Source: Flabesymbios commensalis
Taxonomy: Eukaryota; Annelida; Polychaeta; Terebellida; Flabelligeridae
Assembly (NCBI GenBank): GCA_964017125.1
Contig: CAXHKU010000974.1
Coordinates: 62,001-126,000 of the forward strand
DNA length: 64,000 nucleotides
Reading direction: 5' to 3'
Shown: one piece after another, positions 1-14,584 of the stretch
Numbering within the stretch: the stretch's first letter is position 1
Layout of the letters: the number at the start of each line of letters is the position of its first letter
Notes under the pieces: generated by a model
The model's input: only the letters and a program-made list of their open reading frames with translations
The model's database searches: none
What the model was told of the DNA's origin: nothing
Position numbers and translations under genes: made by a program

Positions 1-1626
1 GCACTGAGCCAACGATGTGACAACGTCGGAGGAGCGTTTTTCGTTGATATCTCAGTCAATTTCTCAACCGTTTTACATGTAATTTTGCACACACTATTCA
101 CAGCCGTTGCGGCGACTGCCCTAAAATTTGGTGAGGTTTGATCGAGTATTCCAAAAGTTATTAATGTGATTGCACTGAAACAACACTGTTTCCCACGTCG
201 CCAGAGCGCCGAAAATGCGGGCCGTCATTGAAACAGCACTGAGGAAGTGCTCTCCCCCCATCGTTACATGTGTGACTGAGCAGTTAGAACTGACAAGGCT
301 GGTCGCCAGGATTGAGAGAGTATTATCAACACTACAGCGACATAGGCCCAATATCGTTTTTTTTTTTTTTTTTTTTTTTTTAAGTTATGATACCTAGCTG
401 AAAATAAACGAGAAAAGATTGCTTTTCCGAAATACCCCTTATTGAGGGAGATGTAAAACACCCTATTCTGCACTGTTTGATGACTTTTGACGTCTGATTC
501 TGACGTCAAAAGTCGTCAAACGAAAAATGAGAGAAATGCCAAGACAGTCACAATGGCCACAAACCCACTGTCTACAATGCGTTTTTCACTGATCTCTGGG
601 CATTTTTGTCATCATTTTTACCCGTTTTTCGCTGATTCTCAGTCAATTCTCTACCGATTTGCATGTAATTTTGCAGGCGCTACCAGCAACTATAGCGGCG
701 ACTGCCCTGAGAAGTTTGTAAAGTTTGAGCGAGTACTTCTAAAGTTATTAGTGAGATTAGTGGTAAATTTGCTTGAGTATTTCAAAAGTTATTCATTTAG
801 ACGTCAATTCAGACATCAATTCTCAGCCGTTTACCATGTATTTTGCAGGCACCATCGGATGGTATTACGGCGACTGCCCTGTAAATTTTGTAAAGTTTGA
901 GAGAGTACCTCAAAAGTTAATAATGAGATTAATGTGAAATTTGATTAAGTATTTCAAAAGTTATTCATTTAGACGTCAATTCAGACGTCAATTCTCAGCC
1001 CGTCTTCTTTGTAATTTTGCAGGCGCCATCGGATGGTATTAGAGCGACTGCCCTGTAAATTCTGTAGAGTTTGAACGAATACTTCAAAAGTTATTAAAGA
1101 GATTAGTGTGAAATTTGACTGAGTATTTCAAAAAAATATTCATTTAGACGTCAATTCAGACATCAATTCTCAACCGTTTACCATGTAATTTTGCAGGCAC
1201 CATCGGATGGTATTACGGCGACTGCCTGTAAATTTTGTAAGTTTGAGAGAGTACCTCAAAAGTTAATAATGAGATTAATGTGAAATTTGATTAAGTATTT
1301 CAAAAGTTATTCATTTAGACGTCAATTCAGACGTCAATTCTCAACCGTCTTCCATGTGATTTTGCAGGCACCATCGAATGGTATTATGGCCACTATCCTT
1401 AAAATTCTATAAAGTTTGAGAGAGTACTTCAAATGTTATTAATGAGATTAATGTGAAATTTGCTTGAGTATTTCAATATATATATATTCATTTAGACGTC
1501 AATTCAGACGTCAATTATCAACCATTTTTCATGTAATTTTGCAGGCACCATCGGCCGGAACTACGGCAACTGCCCAGTAAATTTGGCGGGAGTTTGATCG
1601 AGTACTTCAAAAGTTATTAATGCAAA
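1..1626 (+). repeat. HOR unit 1 (M3 replaced by M5-like copy)
   Basis: Seven monomers, but the one in third position carries the M5 signature (TTTTGTAAAGTTTGAGAGAG and ACCTCAAAAGTTAATAATG) in place of M3, consistent with conversion or exchange between monomers. M2 starts with CTCTACCGATTTGC. The unit has more single-base length differences than its neighbours. The T-run is 357-381 (25 T). Confidence 0.92.
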
Positions 1627-3237
1627 GCACTGAGCCAACGATGTGACAACGTCGGAGGAGCGTTTTTCGTTGATATCTCAGTCCAATTCTCAACCGTTTT
1701 ACATGTAATTTTGCACACACTATTCACAGCCGTTGCGGCGACTGCCCTAAAAATTTGGTGAGGTTTGATCGAGTATTCCAAAAGTTATTAATGTGATGCA
1801 CTGAAACAACACTGTTTCCACGTCGCCAGAGCGCCGAAAAATGCGGGCCGTCATTGAAACAGCACTGAGGAAGTGCTCTCCCCCCATCGTACATGTGTGA
1901 CTGAGCAGTTAGAACTGACAAGGCTGGTCGCCAGGATTGAGAGAGTAATTATCAACACTACAGCGACATAGGCCCAATATCGTTTTTTTTTTTTTTTTTT
2001 TTTTTTTAAGTTATGATACCTAGCTGAAAATAAACGAGAAAAGATTGCTTTTCCGAAATACCCCTTATTGAGGGAGATGTAAAACACCCGATGACTTTTG
2101 ACGTCTGATTCTGACGTCAAAAGTCGTCAAACGAAAAATGAGAGAAATGCCAAGACAGTCACAATGGCCACAAACCCACTGTCTACAATGCGTTTTCACT
2201 GATCTCTGGGCATTTTTGTCATCATTTTTACCCGTTTTTCGCTGATATCTCAGTCAATTCTCTACCGATTTGCATGTAATTTTGCAGGCGCTACCAGCAA
2301 CTATAGCGGCGACTGCCCTGAGAAGTTTGTAAAGTTTGAGCGAGTACTTCTAAAGTTATTAGTGAGATTAGTGGTAAATTTGCTTGAGTATTTCAAAAGT
2401 TATTCATTTAGACGTCAATTCAGACATCAATTCTCAACCGTTTACCATGTAATTTTGCAGGCACCATCGGATGGTATTACGGCGACTGCCCTGTAAATTC
2501 TGTATAGTTTGAGAGAATACTTCAAAATTTATTAATGAGATTAGTGTGAAATTTGATTGAGTATTTCAAAAGTTATTCATTTAGACGTCAATTCAGACGT
2601 CAATTCTCAGCCGTCTTCTTTGTAATTTTGCAGGCGCCATCGGATGGTATTAGAGCGACTGCCCTGTAAATTCTGTAGAGTTTGAACGAATACTTCAAAA
2701 GTTAATAAAGAGATTAGTGTGAAATTTGACTGAGTATTTCAAAAAATATTCATTTAGACGTCAATTCAGACATCAATTCTCAACCGTTTACCATGTAATT
2801 TTGCAGGCACCATCGGATGGTATTACGGCGACTGCCCTGTAAATTTTGTAAAGTTTGAGAGAGTACCTCAAAAGTTAATAATGAGATTAATGTGAAATTT
2901 GATTAAGTATTTCAAAAGTTATTCATTTAGACGTCAATTCAGACGTCAATTCTCAACCGTCTTCCATGTGATTTTGCAGGCACCATCGAATGGTATTATG
3001 GCCACTATCCTTAAAATTCTATAAAGTTTGAGAGAGTACTTCAAATGTTATTAATGAGATTAATGTGAAATTTGCTTGAGTATTTCAATATATATATATT
3101 CATTTAGACGTCAATTCAGACGTCAATTATCAACCATTTTTCATGTAATTTTGCAGGCACCATCGGCCGGAACTACGGCAACTGCCCAGTAAATTTGGCG
3201 GAGTTTGATCGAGTACTTCAAAAGTTATTAATGCAAA
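1627..3237 (+). repeat. HOR unit 2 (1611 bp, 14-bp deletion beside hairpin)
   Basis: Canonical M1-M7 order. It lacks TATTTGCACTGTTT just before the large hairpin (near 2089), which explains most of its short length and removes the outer bases of one arm. Like units 1 and 3 it has GCGCCGAAAA in insertion I and CTCTACC in M2. M7 has CGGCCGGAAC as in unit 1. Confidence 0.93.
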
Positions 3238-4856
3238 GCACTGAGCCAACGATGTGACAACGTCGGAGGAGCGTTTTTCGTTGATATCTCAGTCAATTCT
3301 CAACCGTTTTACATGTAATTTTGCACACACTATTCACAGCCGTTGCGGCGACTGCCCTAAAAATTTGGTGAGGTTTGATCGAGTATTCCAAAAGTTATTA
3401 ATGTGATGCACTGAAACAACACTGTTTCCACGTCGCCAGAGCGCCGAAAATGCGGGCCGTCATTGAAACAGCACTGAGGAAGTGCTCTCCCCCCATCGTA
3501 CATGTGTGACTGAGCAGTTAGAACTGACAAGGCTGGTCGCCAGGATTGAGAGAGTAATTATCAACACTACAGCGACATAGGCCCAATATCGTTTTTTTTT
3601 TTTTTTTTTTTTTTAAGTTATGATACCTAGCTGAAAATAAACGAGAAAAGATTGCTTTTCCGAAATACCCCTTATTGAGGGAGATGTAAAACACCCTATT
3701 TGCACTGTTTGATGACTTTTGACGTCTGATTCTGACGTCAAAAGTCGTCAAACGAAAAATGAGAGAAATGCCAAGACAGTCACAATGGCCACAAACCCAC
3801 TGTCTACAATGCGTTTTCACTGATCTCTGGGCATTTTTGTCATCATTTTTACCCGTTTTTCGCTGATATCTCAGTCAATTCTCTACCGATTTGCATGTAA
3901 TTTTGCAGGCGCTACCAGCAACTATAGCGGCGACTGCCCTGAGAAGTTTGTAAAGTTTGAGCGAGTACTTCTAAAGTTATTAGTGAGATTAGTGGTAAAT
4001 TTGCTTGAGTATTTCAAAAGTTATTCACTTAGACGTCAATTCAGACATCAATTCTCAACCGTTTACCATGTAATTTTGCAGGCACCATCGGATGGTATTA
4101 CGGCGACTGCCCTGTAAATTCTGTATAGTTTGAGAGAATACTTCAAAATTTATTAATGAGATTAGTGTGAAATTTGATTGAGTATTTCAAAAGTTATTCA
4201 TTTAGACGTCAATTCAGACGTCAATTCTCAGCCGTCTTCTTTGTAATTTTGCAGGCGCCATCGGATGGTATTAGAGCGACTGCCCTGTAAATTCTGTAGA
4301 GTTTGAACGAATACTTCAAAAGTTAATAAAGAGATTAGTGTGAAATTTGACTGAGTATTTCAAAAAATATTCATTTAGACGTCAATTCAGACATCAATTC
4401 TCAACCGTTTACCATGTAATTTTGCAGGCACCATCGGATGGTATTACGGCGACTGCCCTGTAAATTTTGTAAAGTTTGAGAGAGTACCTCAAAAGTTATT
4501 AATGAGATTAATGTGAAATTTGATTAAGTATTTCAAAAGTTATTCATTTAGACGTCAATTCAGACGTCAATTCTCAACCGTCTTCCATGTGATTTTGCAG
4601 GCACCATCGAATGGTATTATGGCCACTACCCTGAAAATTCTATAAAGTTTGAGAGAGTACTTCAAATGTTATTAATGAGATTAATGTGAAATTTGCTTGA
4701 GTATTTCAATATATATATTCATTTAGACGTCAATTCAGACGTCAATTATCAACCGTTTTTCATGTAATTTTGCAGGCACCATCGGCTGGAACTACGGCAA
4801 CTGCCCAGTAAATTTGGCGGAGTTTGATCAAGTACTTCAAAAGTTATTAATGCAAA
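3238..4856 (+). repeat. HOR unit 3
   Basis: Canonical order, 1619 bp. It is the last unit with GCGCCGAAAA and CTCTACC and the first with CGGCTGGAAC in M7, so it is transitional between the edge and the interior. It ends in GATCAAGTAC and ATGCAAAACAC, shared with unit 4. Confidence 0.95.
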
Positions 4857-6477
4857 ACACTGAGCCAACGATGTGACAACGTCGGAGGAGCGTTTTTCGT
4901 TGATATCTCAGTCAATTCTCAACCGTTTTACATGTAATTTTGCACACACTATTCACAGCCGTTGCGGCGACTGCCCTAAAAATTTGGTGAGGTTTGATCG
5001 AGTATTCCAAAAGTTATTAATGTGATGCACTGAAACAACACTGTTTCCACGTCGCCAGAGCGCTGAAAATGCGGGCCGTCATTGAAACAGCACTGAGGAA
5101 GTGCTCTCCCCCCATCGTACATGTGTGACTGAGCAGTTAGAACTGACAAGGCTGGTCGCCAGGATTGAGAGAGTAATTATCAACACTACAGCGACATAGG
5201 CCCAATATCGTTTTTTTTTTTTTTTTTTTTTTTAAGTTATGATACCTAGCTGAAAATAAACGAGAAAAGATTGCTTTTCCGAAATACCCCTTATTGAGGG
5301 AGATGTAAAACACCCTATTTGCACTGTTTGATGACTTTTGACGTCTGATTCTGACGTCAAAAGTCGTCAAACGAAAAATGAGAGAAATGCCAAGACAGTC
5401 ACAATGGCCACAAACCCACTGTCTACAATGCGTTTTCACTGATCTCTGGGCATTTTTGTCATCATTTTTACCCGTTTTTCGCTGATATCTCAGTCAATTC
5501 TCAACCGATTTGCATGTAATTTTGCAGGCACTACCAGCAACTATAGCGGCGACTGCCCTGAGAAGTTTGTAAAGTTTGAGCGAGTACTTCTAAAGTTATT
5601 AGTGAGATTAGTGGTAAATTTGCTTGAGTATTTCAAAAGTTATTCATTTAGACGTCAATTCAGACATCAATTCTCAACCGTTTACCATGTAATTTTGCAG
5701 GCACCATCGGATGGTATTACAGCGACTGCCCTGTAAATTCTGTATAGTTTGAGAGAATACTTCAAAATTTATTAATGAGATTAGTGTGAAATTTGATTGA
5801 GTATTTCAAAAGTTATTCATTTAGACGTCAATTCAGACGTCAATTCTCAGCCGTCTTCTTTGTAATTTTGCAGGCGCCATCGGATGGTATTAGAGCGACT
5901 GCCCTGTAAATTCTGTATAGTTTGAACGAATACTTCAAAAGTTATTAAAGAGATTAGTGTGAAATTTGACTGAGTATTTCAAAAAATATTCATTTAGACG
6001 TCAATTCAGACATCAATTCTCAACCGTTTACCATGTAATTTTGCAGGCACCATCGGATGGTATTACGGCGACTGCCCTGTAAATTTTGTAAAGTTTGAGA
6101 GAGTACCTCAAAAGTTATTAATGAGATTAATGTGAAATTTGATTAAGTATTTCAAAAGTTATTCATTTAGACGTCAATTCAGACGTCAATTCTCAACCGT
6201 CTTCCATGTGATTTTGCAGGCACCATCGAATGGTATTATGGCCACTACCCTTAAAATTCTATAAAGTTTGAGAGAGTACTTCAAATGTTATTAATGAGAT
6301 TAATGTGAAATTTGCTTGAGTATTTCAATATATATATATTCATTTAGACGTCAATTCAGACGTCAATTATCAACCGTTTTTCATGTAATTTTGCAGGCAC
6401 CATCGGCTGGAACTACGGCAACTGCCCAGTAAATTTGGCGGAGTTTGATCAAGTACTTCAAAAGTTATTAATGCAAA
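4857..6477 (+). repeat. HOR unit 4
   Basis: Canonical, 1621 bp. First unit with GCGCTGAAAA. M3 has ATTACAGCGACTG and M4 has TGTATAGTTTGAACG, both shared only with unit 5, indicating a recent one-unit duplication. Confidence 0.95.
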
Positions 6478-8099
6478 ACACTGAGCCAACGATGTGACAA
6501 CGTCGGAGGAGCGTTTTTCGTTGATATCTCAGTCAATTCTCAACCGTTTTACATGTAATTTTGCACACACTATTCACAGCCGTTGCGGCGACTGCCCTAA
6601 AAATTTGGTGAGGTTTGATCGAGTATTCCAAAAGTTATTAATGTGATGCACTGAAACAACACTGTTTCCACGTCGCCAGAGCGCTGAAAATGCGGGCCGT
6701 CATTGAAACAGCACTGAGGAAGTGCTCTCCCCCCATCGTACATGTGTGACTGAGCAGTTAGAACTGACAAGGCTGGTCGCCAGGATTGAGAGAGTAATTA
6801 TCAACACTACAGCGACATAGGCCCAATATCGTTTTTTTTTTTTTTTTTTTTTTTTAAGTTATGATACCTAGCTGAAAATAAACGAGAAAAGATTGCTTTT
6901 CCGAAATACCCCTTATTGAGGGAGATGTAAAACACCCTATTTGCACTGTTTGATGACTTTTGACGTCTGATTCTGACGTCAAAAGTCGTCAAACGAAAAA
7001 TGAGAGAAATGCCAAGACAGTCACAATGGCCACAAACCCACTGTCTACAATGCGTTTTCACTGATCTCTGGGCATTTTTGTCATCATTTTTACCCGTTTT
7101 TCGCTGATATCTCAGTCAATTCTCAACCGATTTGCATGTAATTTTGCAGGCACTACCAGCAACTATAGCGGCGACTGCCCTGAGAAGTTTGTAAAGTTTG
7201 AGCGAGTACTTCTAAAGTTATTAGTGAGATTAGTGGTAAATTTGCTTGAGTATTTCAAAAGTTATTCATTTAGACGTCAATTCAGACATCAATTCTCAAC
7301 CGTTTACCATGTAATTTTGCAGGCACCATCGGATGGTATTACAGCGACTGCCCTGTAAATTCTGTATAGTTTGAGAGAATACTTCAAAATTTATTAATGA
7401 GATTAGTGTGAAATTTGATTGAGTATTTCAAAAGTTATTCATTTAGACGTCAATTCAGACGTCAATTCTCAGCCGTCTTCTTTGTAATTTTGCAGGCGCC
7501 ATCGGATGGTATTAGAGCGACTGCCCTGTAAATTCTGTATAGTTTGAACGAATACTTCAAAAGTTATTAAAGAGATTAGTGTGAAATTTGACTGAGTATT
7601 TCAAAAAATATTCATTTAGACGTCAATTCAGACATCAATTCTCAACCGTTTACCATGTAATTTTGCAGGCACCATCGGATGGTATTACGGCGACTGCCCT
7701 GTAAATTTTGTAAAGTTTGAGAGAGTACCTCAAAAGTTATTAATGAGATTAATGTGAAATTTGATTAAGTATTTCAAAAGTTATTCATTTAGACGTCAAT
7801 TCAGACGTCAATTCTCAACCGTCTTCCATGTGATTTTGCAGGCACCATCGAATGGTATTATGGCCACTACCCTTAAAATTCTATAAAGTTTGAGAGAGTA
7901 CTTCAAATGTTATTAATGAGATTAATGTGAAATTTGCTTGAGTATTTCAATATATATATATTCATTTAGACGTCAATTCAGACGTCAATTATCAACCGTT
8001 TTTCATGTAATTTTGCAGGCACCATCGGCTGGAACTACGGCAACTGCCCAGTAAATTTGGCGGAGTTTGATCGAGTACTTCAAAAGTTATTAATGCAAA
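6478..8099 (+). repeat. HOR unit 5
   Basis: Canonical, 1622 bp, near copy of unit 4. Its end has reverted to GATCGAGTAC and GCAAAGCACTG, so the duplication breakpoint differs from my chosen unit boundary. Confidence 0.95.
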
Positions 8100-9721
8100 G
8101 CACTGAGCCAACGATGTGACAACGTCGGAGGAGCGTTTTTCGTTGATATCTCAGTCAATTCTCAACCGTTTTACATGTAATTTTGCACACACTATTCACA
8201 GCCGTTGCGGCGACTGCCCTAAAAATTTGGTGAGGTTTGATCGAGTATTCCAAAAGTTATTAATGTGATGCACTGAAACAACACTGTTTCCACGTCGCCA
8301 GAGCGCTGAAAATGCGGGCCGTCATTGAAACAGCACTGAGGAAGTGCTCTCCCCCCATCGTACATGTGTGACTGAGCAGTTAGAACTGTCAAGGCTGGTC
8401 GCCAGGATTGAGAAAGTAATTATCAACACTACAGCGACATAGGCCCAATATCGTTTTTTTTTTTTTTTTTTTTTTTTAAGTTATGATACCTAGCTGAAAA
8501 TAAACGAGAAAAGATTGCTTTTCCGAAATACCCCTTATTGAGGGAGATGTAAAACATCCTATTTGCACTGTTTGATGACTTTTGACGTCTAATTCTGACG
8601 TCAAAAGTCGTCAAACGAAAAATGAGAGAAATGCCAAGACAGTCACAATGGCCACAAACCCACTGTCTACAATGCGTTTTCACTGATCTCTGGGCATTTT
8701 TGTCATCATTTTTACCCGTTTTTCGCTGATATCTCAGTCAATTCTCAACCGATTTGCATGTAATTTTGCAGGCACTACCAGCAACTATAGCGGCGACTGC
8801 CCTGAGAAGTTTGTAAAGTTTGAGCGAGTACTTCTAAAGTTATTAGTGAGATTAGTGGTAAATTTGCTTGAGTATTTCAAAAGTTATTCATTTAGACGTC
8901 AATTCAGACATCAATTCTCAACCGTTTACCATGTAATTTTGCAGGCACCATCGGATGGTATTACGGCGAGTGCCCTGTAAATTCTGTATAGTTTGAGAGA
9001 ATACTTCAAAATTTATTAATGAGATTAGTGTGAAATTTGATTGAGTATTTCAAAAGTTATTCATTTAGACGTCAATTCAGACGTCAATTCTCAGCCGTCT
9101 TCTTTGTAATTTTGCAGGCGCCATCGGATGGTATTAGAGCGACTGCCCTGTAAATTCTGTAGAGTTTGAACCAATACTTCAAAAGTTATTAAAGAGATTA
9201 GTGTGAAATTTGACTGAGTATTTCAAAAAATATTCATTTAGACGTCAATTCAGACATCAATTCTCAACCGTTTACCATGTAATTTTGCAGGCACCATCGG
9301 ATGGTATTACGGCGACTGCCCTGTAAATTTTGTAAAGTTTGAGATAGTACCTCAAAAGTTATTAATGAGATTAATGTGAAATTTGATTAAGTATTTCAAA
9401 AGTTATTCATTTAGACGTCAATTCAGACGTCAATTCTCAACCGTCTTCCATGTGATTTTGCAGGCACCATCGAATGGTATTATGGCCACTACCCTTAAAA
9501 TTCTATAAAGTTTGAGAGAGTACTTCAAATGTTATTAATGAGATTAATGTGAAATTTGCTTGAGTATTTCAATATATATATATTCATTTAGACGTCAATT
9601 CAGACGTCAATTATCAACCGTTTTTCATGTAATTTTGCAGGCACCATCGGCTGGAACTACGGCAACTGCCCAGTAAATTTGGCGGAGTTTGATCGAGTAC
9701 TTCAAAAGTTATTAATGCAAA
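8100..9721 (+). repeat. HOR unit 6
   Basis: Canonical, 1622 bp. First of the units 6-12 subfamily: insertion I has AACTGTCAAGG, GAGAAAGTAATT and GACGTCTAATTC where other units have AACTGACAAGG, GAGAGAGTAATT and GACGTCTGATTC. Private with unit 7: AAACATCCTATT, GAACCAATAC (M4) and GAGATAGTACC (M5). Confidence 0.95.
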
Positions 9722-11342
9722 GCACTGAGCCAACGATGTGACAACGTCGGAGGAGCGTTTTTCGTTGATATCTCAGTCAATTCTCAACCGTTTTACATGT
9801 AATTTTGCACACACTATTCACAGCCGTTGCGGCGACTGCCCTAAAAATTTGGTGAGGTTTGATCGAGTATTCCAAAAGTTATTAATGTGATGCACTGAAA
9901 CAACACTGTTTCCACGTCGCCAGAGCGCTGAAAATGCGGGCCGTCATTGAAACAGCACTGAGGAAGTGCTCTCCCCCCATCGTACATGTGTGACTGAGCA
10001 GTTAGAACTGTCAAGGCTGGTCGCCAGGATTGAGAAAGTAATTATCAACACTACAGCGACATAGGCCCAATATCGTTTTTTTTTTTTTTTTTTTTTTTAA
10101 GTTATGATACCTAGCTGAAAATAAACGAGAAAAGATTGCTTTTCCGAAATACCCCTTATTGAGGGAGATGTAAAACATCCTATTTGCACTGTTTGATGAC
10201 TTTTGACGTCTAATTCTGACGTCAAAAGTCGTCAAACGAAAAATGAGAGAAATGCCAAGACAGTCACAATGGCCACAAACCCACTGTCTACAATGCGTTT
10301 TCACTGATCTCTGGGCATTTTTGTCATCATTTTTACCCGTTTTTCGCTGATATCTCAGTCAATTCTCAACCGATTTGCATGTAATTTTGCAGGCACTACC
10401 AGCAACTATAGCGGCGACTGCCCTGAGAAGTTTGTAAAGTTTGAGCGAGTACTTCTAAAGTTATTAGTGAGATTAGTGGTAAATTTGCTTGAGTATTTCA
10501 AAAGTTATTCATTTAGACGTCAATTCAGACATCAATTCTCAACCGTTTACCATGTAATTTTGCAGGCACCATCGGATGGTATTACGGCGAGTGCCCTGTA
10601 AATTCTGTATAGTTTGAGAGAATACTTCAAAATTTATTAATGAGATTAGTGTGAAATTTGATTGAGTATTTCAAAAGTTATTCATTTAGACGTCAATTCA
10701 GACGTCAATTCTCAGCCGTCTTCTTTGTAATTTTGCAGGCGCCATCGGATGGTATTAGAGCGACTGCCCTGTAAATTCTGTAGAGTTTGAACCAATACTT
10801 CAAAAGTTATTAAAGAGATTAGTGTGAAATTTGACTGAGTATTTCAAAAAATATTCATTTAGACGTCAATTCAGACATCAATTCTCAACCGTTTACCATG
10901 TAATTTTGCAGGCACCATCGGATGGTATTACGGCGACTGCCCTGTAAATTTTGTAAAGTTTGAGATAGTACCTCAAAAGTTATTAATGAGATTAATGTGA
11001 AATTTGATTAAGTATTTCAAAAGTTATTCATTTAGACGTCAATTCAGACGTCAATTCTCAACCGTCTTCCATGTGATTTTGCAGGCACCATCGAATGGTA
11101 TTATGGCCACTACCCTTAAAATTCTATAAAGTTTGAGAGAGTACTTCAAATGTTATTAATGAGATTAATGTGAAATTTGCTTGAGTATTTCAATATATAT
11201 ATATTCATTTAGACGTCAATTCAGACGTCAATTATCAACCGTTTTTCATGTAATTTTGCAGGCACCATCGGCTGGAACTACGGCAACTGCCCAGTAAATT
11301 TGGCGGAGTTTGATCGAGTACTTCAAAAGTTATTAATGCAAA
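9722..11342 (+). repeat. HOR unit 7
   Basis: Canonical, 1621 bp. Shares all the private variants listed for unit 6. The T-run is one base shorter (23 against 24), and I saw no other difference. Confidence 0.95.
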
Positions 11343-12964
11343 GCACTGAGCCAACGATGTGACAACGTCGGAGGAGCGTTTTTCGTTGATATCTCAGTCA
11401 ATTCTCAACCGTTTTACATGTAATTTTGCACACACTATTCACAGCCGTTGCGGCGACTGCCCTAAAAATTTGGTGAGGTTTGATCGAGTATTCCAAAAGT
11501 TATTAATGTGATGCACTGAAACAACACTGTTTCCACGTCGCCAGAGCGCTGAAAATGCGGGCCGTCATTGAAACAGCACTGAGGAAGTGCTCTCCCCCCA
11601 TCGTACATGTGTGACTGAGCAGTTAGAACTGTCAAGGCTGGTCGCCAGGATTGAGAAAGTAATTATCAACACTACAGCGACATAGGCCCAATATCGTTTT
11701 TTTTTTTTTTTTTTTTTTTTAAGTTATGATACCTAGCTGAAAATAAACGAGAAAAGATTGCTTTTCCGAAATACCCCTTATTGAGGGAGATGTAAAACAC
11801 CCTATTTGCACTGTTTGATGACTTTTGACGTCTAATTCTGACGTCAAAAGTCGTCAAACGAAAAATGAGAGAAATGCCAAGACAGTCACAATGGCCACAA
11901 ACCCACTGTCTACAATGCGTTTTCACTGATCTCTGGGCATTTTTGTCATCATTTTTACCCGTTTTTCGCTGATATCTCAGTCAATTCTCAACCGATTTGC
12001 ATGTAATTTTGCAGGCACTACCAGCAACTATAGCGGCGACTGCCCTGAGAAGTTTGTAAAGTTTGAGCGAGTACTTCTAAAGTTATTAGTGAGATTAGTG
12101 GTAAATTTGCTTGAGTATTTCAAAAGTTATTCATTTAGACGTCAATTCAGACATCAATTCTCAACCGTTTACCATGTAATTTTGCAGGCACCATCGGATG
12201 GTATTACGGCGAGTGCCCTGTAAATTCTGTATAGTTTGAGAGAATACTTCAAAATTTATTAATGAGATTAGTGTGAAATTTGATTGAGTATTTCAAAAGT
12301 TATTCATTTAGACGTCAATTCAGACGTCAATTCTCAGCCGTCTTCTTTGTAATTTTGCAGGCGCCATCGGATGGTATTAGAGCGACTGCCCTGTAAATTC
12401 TGTAGAGTTTGAACGAATACTTCAAAAGTTATTAAAGAGATTAGTGTGAAATTTGACTGAGTATTTCAAAAAATATTCATTTAGACGTCAATTCAGACAT
12501 CAATTCTCAACCGTTTACCATGTAATTTTGCAGGCACCATCGGATGGTATTACGGCGACTGCCCTGTAAATTTTGTAAAGTTTGAGAGAGTACCTCAAAA
12601 GTTATTAATGAGATTAATGTGAAATTTGATTAAGTATTTCAAAAGTTATTCATTTAGACGTCAATTCAGACGTCAATTCTCAACCGTCTTCCATGTGATT
12701 TTGCAGGCACCATCGAATGGTATTATGGCCACTACCCTTAAAATTCTATAAAGTTTGAGAGAGTACTTCAAATGTTATTAATGAGATTAATGTGAAATTT
12801 GCTTGAGTATTTCAATATATATATATTCATTTAGACGTCAATTCAGACGTCAATTATCAACCGTTTTTCATGTAATTTTGCAGGCACCATCGGCTGGAAC
12901 TACGGCAACTGCCCAGTAAATTTAGCGGAGTTTGATCGAGTACTTCAAAAGCTATTAATGCAAA
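11343..12964 (+). repeat. HOR unit 8
   Basis: Canonical, 1622 bp. Keeps GCGAGTGCCCTG in M3 like units 6, 7 and 9, but has lost the other private variants of units 6-7. M7 reads AATTTAGCGG and the unit ends in AAAGCTATTAATGC. Confidence 0.95.
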
Positions 12965-14584
12965 GCACTGAGCCAACGATGTGACAACGTCGGAGGAGCG
13001 TTTTTCGTTGATATCTCAGTCAATTCTCAACCGTTTTACATGTAATTTTGCACACACTATTCACAGCCGTTGCGGCGACTGCCCTAAAAATTTGGTGAGG
13101 TTTGATCGAGTATTCCAAAAGTTATTAATGTGATGCACTGAAACAACACTGTTTCCACGTCGCCAGAGCGCTGAAAATGCGGGCCGTCATTGAAACAGCA
13201 CTGAGGAAGTGCTCTCCCCCCATCGTACATGTGTGACTGAGCAGTTAGAACTGTCAAGGCTGGTCGCCAGGATTGAGAAAGTAATTATCAACACTACAGC
13301 GACATAGGCCCAATATCGTTTTTTTTTTTTTTTTTTTTTTAAGTTATGATACCTAGCTGAAAATAAACGAGAAAAGATTGCTTTTCCGAAATACCCCTTA
13401 TTGAGGGAGATGTAAAACACCCTATTTGCACTGTTTGATGACTTTTGACGTCTAATTCTGACGTCAAAAGTCGTCAAACGAAAAATGAGAGAAATGCCAA
13501 GACAGTCACAATGGCCACAAACCCACTGTCTACAATGCGTTTTCACTGATCTCTGGGCATTTTTGTCATCATTTTTACCCGTTTTTCGCTGATATCTCAG
13601 TCAATTCTCAACCGATTTGCATGTCATTTTGCAGGCACTACCAGCAACTATAGCGGCGACTGCCCTGATAAGTTTGTAAAGTTTGAGCGAGTACTTCTAA
13701 AGTTATTAGTGAGATTAGTGGTAAATTTGCTTGAGTATTTCAAAAGTTATTCATTTAGACGTCAATTCAGACATCAATTCTCAACCGTTTACCATGTAAT
13801 TTTGCAGGCACCATCGGATGGTATTACGGCGAGTGCCCTGTAAATTCTGTATAGTTTGAGAGAATACTTCAAAATTTATTAATGAGATTAGTGTGAAATT
13901 TGATTGAGTATTTCAAAAGTTATTCATTTAGACGTCAATTCAGACGTCAATTCTCAGCCGTCTTCTTTGTAATTTTGCAGGCGCCATCGGATGGTATTAG
14001 AGCGACTGCCCTGTAAATTCTGTAGAGTTTGAACGAATACTTCAAAAGTTATTAAAGAGATTAGTGTGAAATTTGACTGAGTATTTCAAAAAATATTCAT
14101 TTAGACGTCAATTCAGACATCAATTCTCAACCGTTTACCATGTAATTTTGCAGGCACCATCGGATGGTATTACGGCGACTGCCCTGTAAATTTTGTAAAG
14201 TTTGAGAGAGTACCTCAAAAGTTATTAATGAGATTAATGTGAAATTTGATTAAGTATTTCAAAAGTTATTCATTTAGACGTCAATTCAGACGTCAATTCT
14301 CAACCGTCTTCCATGTGATTTTGCAGGCACCATCGAATGGTATTATGGCCACTACCCTTAAAATTCTATAAAGTTTGAGAGAGTACTTCAAATGTTATTA
14401 ATGAGATTAATGTGAAATTTGCTTGAGTATTTCAATATATATATATTCATTTAGACGTCAATTCAGACGTCAATTATCAACCGTTTTTCATGTAATTTTG
14501 CAGGCACCATCGGCTGGAACTACGGCAACTGCCCAGTAAATTTGGCGGAGTTTGATCGAGTACTTCAAAAGCTATTAATGCAAA
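12965..14584 (+). repeat. HOR unit 9
   Basis: Canonical, 1620 bp. Private single-base changes in M2: ATGTCATTTTGCAG and CCCTGATAAGTTTG. M3 still has GCGAGTGCCC. Confidence 0.95.

Noticed and set aside
1-1626. Excess single-base indels in unit 1 as biological divergence
   Set aside because: They are scattered and could equally be assembly or sequencing error at a contig start; not interpretable from one copy.
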